DNA of 46,417 nt from Cytauxzoon felis (Eukaryota > Apicomplexa > Aconoidasida > Piroplasmida > Theileriidae). The position numbers were made by a program, and so were the translations under genes. The stretch lies in NCBI GenBank assembly GCA_020283715.1, contig JAIQCW010000144.1, forward strand, positions 1 through 46,417, written 5' to 3'. The first letter of the stretch is position 1. Every line of letters starts with the position of its first letter. The notes beneath the pieces are model-generated. The model was not told the origin of the DNA. It ran no database searches and worked only from the letters and a program-made list of their open reading frames with translations. Positions 1-8,123 of this stretch are shown piece after piece.

Positions 1-1059
1 GTCCTCAACATCACCAACTAGATGATGAGTTTTCCTAGGAGGTAATACTACATCCTCCTCATCCGCCTTGTGTTCATGATGAACTGGTGTAACTTCAACA
101 ACTGTAGAACCATCCACATCACCAACAAGATGATGTGTTTTTTTAACAGATGTTAAATCCTCCACCTTTTGATCTTCAGATTCTTGAACATCAGGAGTTG
201 ACTCTTGTACAGATTCATTTGATTCTTGAACATCAGTTGTTGGTTCTTCAACCAAAGGTTTATCTTCTGGAGTCTCTGATGCTTCTTCAGTTGCATGTTT
301 ATCTTCAACAGATTCTTGAACAGATTCATTTGATTCTTGAACATCATCAGATTTAGGTTCAGCAGAGGCTTCTGGTACTTCAGTTGTTGATTCAGATTCT
401 TCAGGTACATCAGGAGTTGACTCTTGTACAGATTCATTTGATTCTTGAACATCAGTTGTTGGTTCTTCAACCAAAGGTTTATCTTCTGGAGTAGCTGATG
501 TTTCTTCAGGTACATCAGGAGTTGACTCTTGTAATTCTTGAGCAGGAGATTCAGTTACATAGACTTGTTTATTTTCATCATTCCCTTCTTCACCTTTCCA
601 TTTGTTAAAATCACCGATAACATCTACACCAACATCTTCTCCATCATTCATTAGCGTGCATAGATACTCATAAAATTTGTCTTCAACTGCGGTCCATTTA
701 TCAGTCAGCTTATAATAAAAGGATAGTTTTTCTCCTTCCTTCTCTACGGCCTTTAGTACTAACATCAAAGGCTCATTACCATCCTTGAATTTTTTGTACC
801 AAATTACTTCAAAGCTTCTGAATTCATCCTTTTTTCTCTCAAAAACAACATCATCGTCATCATTGAGTTTAAATACTTTATACTCTACTTTCGGAACAAA
901 TTGATATAATGTTGTATCTCCATCCTCCTTATGCGTAATTGTTACATGTTCTTTGCTTTCTTTATCTTTAACGTCCACTTCTAACTTATCAACAGCTAGT
1001 TGGTCAGCACTGATCTGGTACCAGGTTAATGCGATAAAGAGAACAACTATATTTTTCAT
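1..1059 (-). CDS. Secreted FAINT-domain (DUF529-type) protein, C-terminus cut by window edge
   Basis: The ORF begins at the ATG at 1059-1057 and stays open for 353 codons to the window edge. It starts with a signal peptide (MKNIVVLFIALTWYQISA). One FAINT-like module follows at about residues 20-135, with patches such as VEYKVFKLNDDDDVVFE and FYYKLTDKWTAVEDKFYEYL. Domains of this kind are frequent in secreted Theileria proteins, which can enter the host cell or sit at its surface. From about residue 160 the protein is acidic low complexity, with imperfect repeats of VQESNESVQESTPDV and EDKPLVEEPTTD, then KTHHLVGDV repeats near the edge. No transmembrane segment is seen in the part present. The family call is from composition and pattern; the exact role is unknown. 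This gene has no copy of the mosaic repeat. Confidence 0.8.
   Translation of the reverse strand, partial: MKNIVVLFIALTWYQISADQLAVDKLEVDVKDKESKEHVTITHKEDGDTTLYQFVPKVEYKVFKLNDDDDVVFERKKDEFRSFEVIWYKKFKDGNEPLMLVLKAVEKEGEKLSFYYKLTDKWTAVEDKFYEYLCTLMNDGEDVGVDVIGDFNKWKGEEGNDENKQVYVTESPAQELQESTPDVPEETSATPEDKPLVEEPTTDVQESNESVQESTPDVPEESESTTEVPEASAEPKSDDVQESNESVQESVEDKHATEEASETPEDKPLVEEPTTDVQESNESVQESTPDVQESEDQKVEDLTSVKKTHHLVGDVDGSTVVEVTPVHHEHKADEEDVVLPPRKTHHLVGDVED
153..515 (-). repeat. Coding tandem repeats in the FAINT protein tail
   Basis: Two longer units (about 150-345 and 390-515) repeat almost the same bases within the reading frame of the FAINT gene. They encode E/S/T/P-rich peptides such as VQESNESVQESTPDV. 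Repeats of this kind usually vary in copy number between isolates. Confidence 0.8.
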
Positions 1060-1497
1060 AGCTGCATACAGGTGATAAATACCAAGTAGTAATTATTTGA
1101 AGGAACAAGATTCCATAGGCATAGCGAAATGCGGCAATTAACCCTTACGCAACTTGGCAGATTAACAATGGGGAAATAAAATCACAACAAAGGTAATGAC
1201 AATTTTAAGGTGAAATTCGAGTCAATTAATGACAAGAAGATAATAATTAATTAGAATAAGTTTTAGGCACATTAAAGAGAATAATAATATAATCTCCAGA
1301 CGTTTTTTGACATTAAATCCGTGACGTAATTGTAAATGAGTTAGTGAAGAAATTTACAGCGTAACCGGTCCATCCGGTGGTAATTAGTCTTAATATAATC
1401 TTCAAAAGTTTGTATTATGAAGGAAATATGTTTTTATTTCATGAGTACTTGTAATAGCAGTGGTATAAATACTAAATATTATATGACACGTATAACT
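1060..1497. other. Intergenic, no gene seen
   Basis: AT-rich spacer upstream of the FAINT gene, which reads away to the left. It should hold that gene's promoter. I see no ORF with splice signals, no tRNA-like cloverleaf and no mosaic repeat. Confidence 0.5.
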
Positions 1498-1746
1498 TTA
1501 AGACAACATACTAAATTTCTGTGTAACAGCCATACCACACATTGCAGCATAAGTTGATGTACCAATTAAAAAGCTCATTGGGAGCTAAATGAAATATAAC
1601 AAATTGAATAGGCTATTTACAATTTCAAAAGTTACCATGTAATTGTCGTCATTAAAATATTTTTCCGATTGTATAATCTTGTCTTGAGCCTTAAATAACA
1701 ATTGTAAAAGTATAAGTCCTCTTGTGGTGCGCCATCCCTGTGACAT
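1498..1746 (-). CDS. Small unrecognised protein, 65 aa, two exons
   Basis: Exon 1 is 1746-1636 (ATG at 1746-1744) and exon 2 is 1584-1498 (stop TAA). The 51-base intron starts GTAACT and ends TTTAG, and both exons are in phase 0. The product begins MSQGWRTTRGLILLQLLFKA and ends in a small, hydrophobic, glycine- and methionine-containing segment (SFLIGTSTYAAMCGMAV) that could be one membrane pass. The size and the basic amphipathic start would suit a small mitochondrial inner-membrane subunit, but I do not recognise the family. It is supported by clean splice sites and phase only. Confidence 0.55.
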
Positions 1747-2041
1747 TGTCTAAGATATTAGAAATATCACTAGTTAAATCATCAATTTACCCATTGAAAT
1801 TTACTAAATTTAGTTGACCCTATCGGCGTACGACTTAAAAAATGACGTAAAAACGCATAAAAAAATGATAATTCTATGGTAGTTACTAGTGTTTTTACAT
1901 GATCTTTATACTTGTTCCATAATTTATATACATTTGGAACACACAGCTGACGTAATTTATCAGAATCTGACGATATAAATGAATTATAATATAATCATAA
2001 TACAGATGTAGGAACACTAAAGGATAAATGAGCGAGTGGTT
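1747..2041. other. Intergenic, no gene seen
   Basis: AT-rich spacer between the small 65-aa gene and repeat block R1. It contains isolated TGACGTAA-like octamers (about 1840-1850 and 1950) but nothing that can be called a regulatory element with confidence. Confidence 0.4.
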
Positions 2042-2336
2042 GTCCACTCCACCTGAGGTTACATCCACTTCTTTTCCACTAGGCGTGGTGCTTCTCTATT
2101 TACTTCCACGTAAACGGTATAGCCACTCCCGGAGATCGTGGTGAAAGTTGGTATTTATTATTACACAGGGGCATAGGGTAACTGGGGATAACTAACACTA
2201 TAGTCCCCATAATACCCCATAATATTCACTTTCACCACGATCTCCGGGAGTGGCTCTACTCTTTAGAGATAGGTAATTAGAAGAGCTGTCTGCAAGACGA
2301 CCTCAGGTGGAGAAGCCTCCACCGCAGTGGGAACAG
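2042..2336. repeat. Mosaic palindromic block R1, inverted pair
   Basis: A plus-orientation M1-M6-M3-M4 arm (2047-2148) and a minus-orientation arm (2228-2336) flank a G-rich segment. The two M4 arms form a perfect 26-base inverted repeat (2123-2148 and 2228-2253). Intergenic, just past the 3' end of the 2392-3528 gene. Confidence 0.9.
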
Positions 2337-2391
2337 TTGTTGTATAACCTTTGGTAATCGATTACTCGCGCATTACGCTTTTTGTATAATT

Positions 2392-3528
2392 TTACAATGA
2401 GTTTATCATACCTTTAATTTTATCGTTTATATAATCTATGCATTTTGCATGTATAGAAACTACGGGGAACAGTTCGGATGTCACCTGTATATTTATGAGG
2501 GGTGCCTGTATAAATCCACATACGGATAGAGTTGAATCACTATCTAGCTCTATGGAGCACAAATATGAAAGTACTGTGTCATTGTTCAGCATGTAATTAT
2601 CATGTTCAGCTTTAATTAGCTCTTGGACATTATCCTCGTTCTAAAGGTAGTGATTTGATGGGAAACTTAACAAACCTCCAGTAATAGACAAAGAACTTTT
2701 GAAATAGACTCTTTGGAAGTCGAAGTTGTATAAGTCTTGGATAATTTCACCAAGTCTTTCATGTATTGCAGTTGAATCTTGCGACGCTGAAGGGGTGATT
2801 GATATTCTAAAGAGTATTGAACAAACCTCAGGATTCAGATTACTAAGGAAGTTTTCTATACATTTCATTTTCATATTAAACAAAATTTCGGGTTCATCGA
2901 GCTCTTTATTATCATCATACACCTTTTTAGGATACAAAACGCCTCTAAATATCGACATGAAGCCTCCTCCAGATGAAGTGGACAATGAGTCATCATTTCC
3001 ATCCCTTTCATCACCTTTACGTTCTAATGAAGTAACATTCCCGCCACTTTTATCCGCCATCTTCAAATGATCACTCACACTTTCGTCACAAATGCGTTGG
3101 ATGGCCTGCTTGCTTGAAGTAATTTTAAGGAGTGCTGTGATGGAATTAGTGAAATATGGGTTTAATCTCACCGGAATAGGTTGTAATTCTCTGCTTTAAA
3201 CTACTCTTATCCTCATTTAGGTTCTTGTATACATTAGACATACAGTTGCCCTTTATAAAACTTGAGGTCAAGTATGGTGACAGATGCGATATGAAATAAC
3301 AAGTAAAAAACTAAAGGGCAAATTAAAGATATAAATGAGGTAAAAATAAACCTGAGGTATAGGATCTTCGATGTTGTTATAGTCCTTCGTCAACTTCTTA
3401 ATGACTTTAATGTACATTATAATGCCTGATGTATAAATGTATGAACATCCTATACCCAAAATTAGAAATCTAGATTTCACTTCATTTGTAAAACGCTTAT
3501 TTAAGAAACTCTGTAAAAAATTGTACAT
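2392..3528 (-). CDS. Unrecognised membrane-anchored protein, 330 aa, four exons
   Basis: Exons: 3528-3352, 3310-3172, 3134-2676 and 2609-2392. All introns are GT-AG and the phases agree, so the product is one 330-residue chain starting MYNFLQSFLNKRF. Residues about 20-45 (FLILGIGCSYIYTSGIIMYI) are a probable membrane anchor near the N-terminus. The middle is serine/glycine-rich (about residues 135-170) and the rest looks helical and soluble, with VSDHLKMADKSGG and PEVCSILFRISITPSAS. No known domain is recognised. A PEX3-like topology came to mind, but piroplasms are thought to lack peroxisomes and no PEX3 motif is visible. The last junction (acceptor at 2611-2610) is the least certain. Confidence 0.65.
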
Positions 3529-3612
3529 TTTTTATCATCCTTCTTTTACCCATACCCTCAGTAATTTCCTCTTACTTCCACACATCCTCAGTCGATTTTA
3601 TATATTCCACTG

Positions 3613-4261
3613 ATGATTTGTAAATTACAGCTTAGATTTTATAACAACTTGATAAATAAGGAATTTGAAGAGATTATACAGAAAAAAATCAATAGAATCC
3701 CCTTTCACGTAAATAGAACCGGTATGTTGGATTCCAGTAAGTCTTGTCTATCCCATAGCCTCAGACAATTTGGCGGTTTTTGTAAAGCATAAAAACAACG
3801 GAAACTTGGCATATACACACGTACGAAAGGTCAAAGGTAGAAGGACGTTATTAAAGGAGGAGTTGAAGGAGTTAGTAGGTAAAGCACATATTGAAGATAC
3901 AAAAGATTCATTTATCATACACGGAAACTATAAAAACATCATTAAAATGGTGAGTTATATTGATATAATTATCATAAAATCATACACAGTATCTAAAATC
4001 TATCGGATTTTAATCGTCTAATAATGAAGTTTATACTAGAAGTTAGTTCAATTAAGAATTGAGGGGTTTTATTTCACCATACTTATTAACTGACTTTGAC
4101 TCATCATTTTACTTTAGGGTTTGAAGAACATTTCCACAAATTTGGTGATATTTGTGATATCTTATGGCATCCTTTTTCTATGTTGGTATATTTATGGCCG
4201 CGAAATCTCAGAATTTTATCAACAACATGTAACAAAAGATTTTACTGATAATGTTAGATGA
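3613..4261 (+). CDS. MRPL49: Mitochondrial ribosomal protein mL49 (IMG2 family), three exons
   Basis: Exons: 3613-3721, 3765-3949 and 4118-4261, giving 145 aa. Splicing exon 1 to exon 2 yields FHVNRTDNLAVFVKHKNNGN followed by a basic HVRKVKGRRT stretch. This matches the mL49/IMG2 core pattern (xxV.RT..gNL.VY...knG....T.iRki.G). The N-terminus is basic and suits mitochondrial import. The protein would be part of the large mitoribosomal subunit. Exon 3 is unusual: after IIKMGLKNIS it encodes a strongly hydrophobic stretch (about residues 105-122, LVIFVISYGILFLCWYIY) that most mL49 proteins lack. Exon 3 has a good acceptor (ACTTTAG) and is open to its TGA, so a membrane-tethered C-terminus is possible. 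Confidence 0.7.
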
Positions 4262-4622
4262 ATTATATAATGATGATTCATGTCTAATTCATATTTATCT
4301 AATGGGTTTCTAGATGTTATTCACATAAGTTTTTTGCTGTATTGTGAACTAGATGCACACTCCTACAAATATATATAAGCTGAAGTTATCTATGGTTAGT
4401 AGTATATATATTTGAAACTGTATATATGACTAAAGTCACCGCTTGCCGTGATATACTAATGATACCCAAGGAAAAAAGGTAAAGTGATTGACCCAGACAC
4501 TAGATAATCTACATCTAAGATAAATGAAGGGCTAAATTGAAATTGTATCATCTTCTGATATATATTTCCAGACTATTGAAGATCAGGATTCTAGTGCCGG
4601 AAATCTCAATGTCTCGTTGGGC
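4262..4622. other. Intergenic, no gene seen
   Basis: About 360 bases between mL49 and the next gene, both on the plus strand. AT-rich. No ORF with splice signals, tRNA or mosaic repeat was found. It should contain the promoter of the 4623 gene. Confidence 0.4.
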
Positions 4623-5165
4623 ATGGTAACCACAATAAATATTACAAATAGAAAATGTAAATTAATCCTTAGAAAGATGTTGAAAAATAATAAGTTATTA
4701 GTTTTTAATAATAGTATTTATAATAAAATCGGAAATTATGCGTTTTCTACAAATTTGGTAAAGAATGACCCATCTAAATTATATGCGCCAACAATAATCA
4801 GGGAAGTTGAAGCACCTGTTGGTGGTGGCCCATTATACTGGAGTTTACGTAGATATATTTTTAATTTTAAAAGGGGTGTATTACTATCAACTCGTACACG
4901 ACGTTGGAATTGGGATATCGTTCGAGCTGCATTTGCAGGATGTCCAAAGGTTTCATATGATCCAAAGATTAATCAATGGATAACTCTTATGGATAATGAA
5001 GAATGGGGAGGTATTGGTGGAAGATTTTGGATCCAATTTTCTAACGCCGTTCTATTCAACTTTTTATTAGCGTTCCTACTATACTTCTCATGCTACAGAT
5101 TAGTTGTCAATAATAAACATAACGTCTTTGCTAGATGGGCTAAAACTGAAGAAGACGAAGATTAA
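4623..5165 (+). CDS. Probable mitochondrial inner-membrane protein, unrecognised, 180 aa
   Basis: Uninterrupted ORF. I choose the ATG at 4623 because the upstream in-frame codon at 4617 is TTG. The N-terminus (MVTTINITNRKCKLILRKML) is rich in basic residues and lacks acids, as a mitochondrial presequence would. The middle has a tryptophan/arginine-rich region (STRTRRWNWDIVRAAF, NEEWGGIGGRFW). It is followed by one membrane segment (about residues 138-158, NAVLFNFLLAFLLYFSCYRL) and a short acidic end (TEEDED). The layout of presequence, matrix domain and one membrane pass suggests an accessory subunit of a respiratory or ATP synthase complex specific to Apicomplexa. I cannot name it. Confidence 0.75.
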   Translation: MVTTINITNRKCKLILRKMLKNNKLLVFNNSIYNKIGNYAFSTNLVKNDPSKLYAPTIIREVEAPVGGGPLYWSLRRYIFNFKRGVLLSTRTRRWNWDIVRAAFAGCPKVSYDPKINQWITLMDNEEWGGIGGRFWIQFSNAVLFNFLLAFLLYFSCYRLVVNNKHNVFARWAKTEEDED

Positions 5166-5319
5166 ATTATCGGAAATTATAACAATAGTTGAGATGAAAA
5201 GATTATAATTATGGAGATACATGAACATAATTATAAAATGTATCGATTAATTTGATAACACTTGTAAAATTTTAATTTAATATCAACTATATATCTCATT
5301 TAATATCATGTAAACTTTC

Positions 5320-5680
5320 ATCAAGGTCGTCTGCAGACAGCTCCTCCACCGAGGTCCAATCCAACTCTTTTGGTCCTGCAGACAGCACTTCTAATTACTT
5401 CCCCGTAAACGGTAAAGCCACTCCCGGAGATCGTGGAGAAGGTAGTGATGGATCATCCATCATGGGAATGATGGAAGATAGTGCTAAGGATCTGTTGGAT
5501 GTAACCTCAAGTGGAATACCCGTAGCTGATCTCAGGGAAGCGGAGGGGGAGGTAAATAGAAGGCCACCACGGCGAGTGGAACGACCTCATGTGGAGAGCT
5601 GACGGCAGGACGACATCAGATGGAGAGCTCTTTGCAAGAGAAAGAGAGTTGGATTGGAACTCGAGTGGATAGTAACCTTT
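5320..5680 (+). repeat. Mosaic palindromic block R2
   Basis: Plus-orientation block in the order M2, M1, M2, M3 (CCGTAAACGG), M4, M8, M1', M5, M6', M2'. It lies in the spacer between convergent genes (the 180-aa protein and centrin), so it is non-coding here. The peptide frame is still largely open. Confidence 0.9.
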
Positions 5681-5767
5681 GATAGGCAACGTCACTGTTT
5701 CTTTGTGTGTAATGAATGAAATTGTATAGGGTATATTACAGGTGTTAGAGATTGAAATTATGGTATG

Positions 5768-6370
5768 TTAGAAGCTTTTTTTAACCATTATAGTGTAAAA
5801 ATCATCAAATGATAATTGTCCATCTCCATTAGAATCGGCTCTGTTAATCATATCTCTTAATTCATCATCTGTTAGACTTTCACCTAATTCCATGGCGACA
5901 CGTTTTAGGTTTCTAAATGTTATAGCACCTGTATTATCATCATCGAATAGGTTGAAAATACGTCTAATGCCTTCTTTAGTTTCACGATTACCCTAGAATA
6001 TTTTTTTATTAATTAATGAAATATACTTACAATTTTAAGTGTAATAGAGTCGAGAAAATCATTAAAATTAATAGCCGATGTACCTAATTTTTCCATATCA
6101 GTTATAATTTGATATACAAGTGGATTCTTTTTATCAATGCCTAGACTTTGCATAGCACATTTGATTTCCTTTGGATCGACGGTACCTAAATTGACAAAAA
6201 AAATTTTTTTTTGAAAAAATGTGTAGATGGATATATAAAAATTACAGTAAAATATTTATGAATTATGAATAATTATACTTACCATTGCCTTCAGTATCGA
6301 ATAAATTGAATGCTTCTTGGATCTCATATATTTCATCATCAGTAAGACCATTATATTTATTAAGATTCAT
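5768..6370 (-). CDS. Centrin-like EF-hand protein, 155 aa, three exons
   Basis: Exons: 6370-6283, 6185-6031 and 5992-5768, with GT-AG introns and consistent phases. Four EF-hand positions are visible. The first loop (DTEGNGTVDPKE) and the fourth ([12 protein letters not shown]) keep the acid ligands. The second is degenerate, and the third ([12 protein letters not shown]) lacks the final acid. The start [16 protein letters not shown] and the linker [19 protein letters not shown] are typical of centrins rather than calmodulin. Centrins act at centrosome or basal-body-like spindle poles and in cell division of Apicomplexa. The length is close to the family norm, but the usual long N-terminal tail is absent. 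The subtype (centrin 1, 2, 3 or 4) cannot be fixed by eye. Confidence 0.9.
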
Positions 6371-6474
6371 TATTAATAACTAATATACAAATCAATTATT
6401 TAATTTAATAAAACTTAATTAAAATTAAAATTATTATGTCAAATTATAAAATGTGTCATTTCCCCATTGTCTAT

Positions 6475-7914
6475 TTACACATTTGAGTCATTATTACGTA
6501 ACCTGCTAACTCTATTCAATATTTCATCATAATCTCTCTAATTAAATAAAATTAAATCTCAAAAAATAATCATTCAAACATACATTTCCAGTATGAACTA
6601 CATTTTTTACATCAGAGGAAGGCTTATTTACACCCTCTAAATTACTCTTGTACATATTAGTCACCATTGCAACTCGCTCCTTCAACTCCTCCTCATCTGG
6701 TATAGGAGGAAATAAATGAACCAACAACTATAAATATTAATAAATCTAATACCTCAAATGAGCTTTAAATCGTGATGTTGTACAATCCAACTCTATTCTA
6801 CCCGAAGTCCAATCCTGCTCCTTGTGTTCCACTCGCCGTGGAGGCTCTCCACCTGAGGTCATCCTGCCGTCAGCTCTTCTATTTACCTACCCGTACACGG
6901 TATAGCCACTCCCGGAGATCGTGGCGAAGGTATTCCACTGAGGTTACATGTACTAGACCCGATGTCTGTTCTTCCATTGAACATTACGTTATTCGGGTAG
7001 ATTTCCTGTTCTTAGGGGTTGATTATCTACGTTCTTCCGGGTAGACATTTCCTGTTCTTCCGGGTTGACATCGCCACGATCTCCGGGAGTGGCTTTACCG
7101 TTTACGGATAGATAATTAGAAGAGGCCTCCACGGCGAGTGGAATGAAGAGGTGGACTGGACCTCAAGTGAAGAGACCTCCACGGCGAGTGGAACACAAGG
7201 AGCAGGATTGGACCTCGGGTGGAATTGCGAGTATAAGAGTATTACGTACTTGTTTATCGACTAGGTTATTATTATTGATGATATCTTGATGATATTTTTT
7301 CCCGTAGATATCGATGATGATTTTATTGATTGGTATTGATTCTTCTAGATCTTATAATGTTTTATGATTTGAATGATGATATAAAATATACTTAATTTAT
7401 TGATACAGTATATAAAAGTGTGTAGATATGTAATGATTTGATCGATGGTATCGATATTTAATAGATGCTGAATGATAATATATAGATTGTTATTATTATA
7501 AATATAATAATTATACCTTTCTAGTGGTTAAGATATTTATATTTTTCATTAATATTTTTAAAACTTCTATATTATGCTCTTGATATATACTTTGTTCTGC
7601 TTTTATATTAGGATCATTACCATTCCTATTATATTTTATTATATAATTAATAATAATACTTACTTGATATCTTGTTCTATATTATGGTACATTATTATTA
7701 GTTCATTTCTATTCTTCTTCTCTAATAATCCAACTAATAAGAAGATAATGATTAATATATCAGATAATCTATTTAGTTATAGAAATACCTCTACATGATG
7801 TTAAATTCATATACTTTATAAATTCATCTCTATGCTTGGACCAATCTTTGGAACCTATAGTTATAATAAAGAGAAGTTTATATATAAAAGAGAAATTTTA
7901 CCTTGTGAGCCCAT
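6475..7914 (-). CDS. IST1: IST1-family protein (ESCRT-III regulator), 213 aa, eight exons
   Basis: Exons: 7914-7902, 7854-7789, 7733-7664, 7625-7517, 7467-7392, 7350-7250, 6727-6584 and 6537-6475. All are GT-AG with agreeing phases. The spliced chain has the IST1 signature: an N-terminal LLEKKNRNEL helix, the helix around IKAEQSIYQEHNIEVLKIL, then IDIYGKKYHQDIINNNNLVD and LVHLFPPIPDEEELKERV. These correspond to the LLEKKK, R.RVE.II..., YGKEF......VNERLV and L....P..E.LV... segments of known IST1 proteins. IST1 binds VPS4 and ESCRT-III and tunes membrane scission and endosomal sorting. The C-terminal VPS4-binding MIM tail seems short or absent. The intron 7249-6728 carries an inverted pair of mosaic repeats (R3); splicing across it restores the IST1 fold without any repeat-encoded residue. 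Confidence 0.8.
6785..7226. repeat. Mosaic palindromic block R3 (intronic, inverted arms)
   Basis: The plus-orientation arm holds M2, M3 (CCGTACACGG) and M4 (about 6785-6950). M7 units fill the centre (about 6970-7065). The minus-orientation arm follows (about 7070-7220). The whole block lies in IST1 intron 6. Confidence 0.9.
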
Positions 7915-8123
7915 TTTAATTGAAGATAGATGATAATAGCCTATACATTTTATAACGAAGCTAGGTCTGGAAATATCCTAGACGTATAGTAAAAAAAGTT
8001 AGTGATGGAAATATCCTACACATTTATATAGGGGAAATGAGGGTTGAATATTTTCATGTGTTGAAAATTTAACAGAAAAAAATTTTCAATATATATTAAT
8101 GGGTACTTTATAAAATTTCAACA
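7915..8123. promoter_or_regulatory. Divergent promoter region between IST1 and the C2 protein
   Basis: About 210 bases separate two genes that read away from each other, so both promoters must lie here or overlap the first exons. A direct repeat GGAAATATCCTA occurs at about 7968 and 8008. It is a possible regulatory motif, inferred from position only. Confidence 0.35.

Noticed and set aside
2160..2195. Similarity of the TAGGGTAAC/GGGATAAC segment to a homing endonuclease recognition site
   Set aside because: The order of the half-motifs differs, no endonuclease gene is present, and the segment belongs to a G-rich repeat family.
7574..7798. Plus-strand ORF with hydrophobic 74-aa product
   Set aside because: It is antisense to IST1 exons 2-4, whose splicing gives a clear family match. 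The hydrophobicity reflects AT-rich reading.
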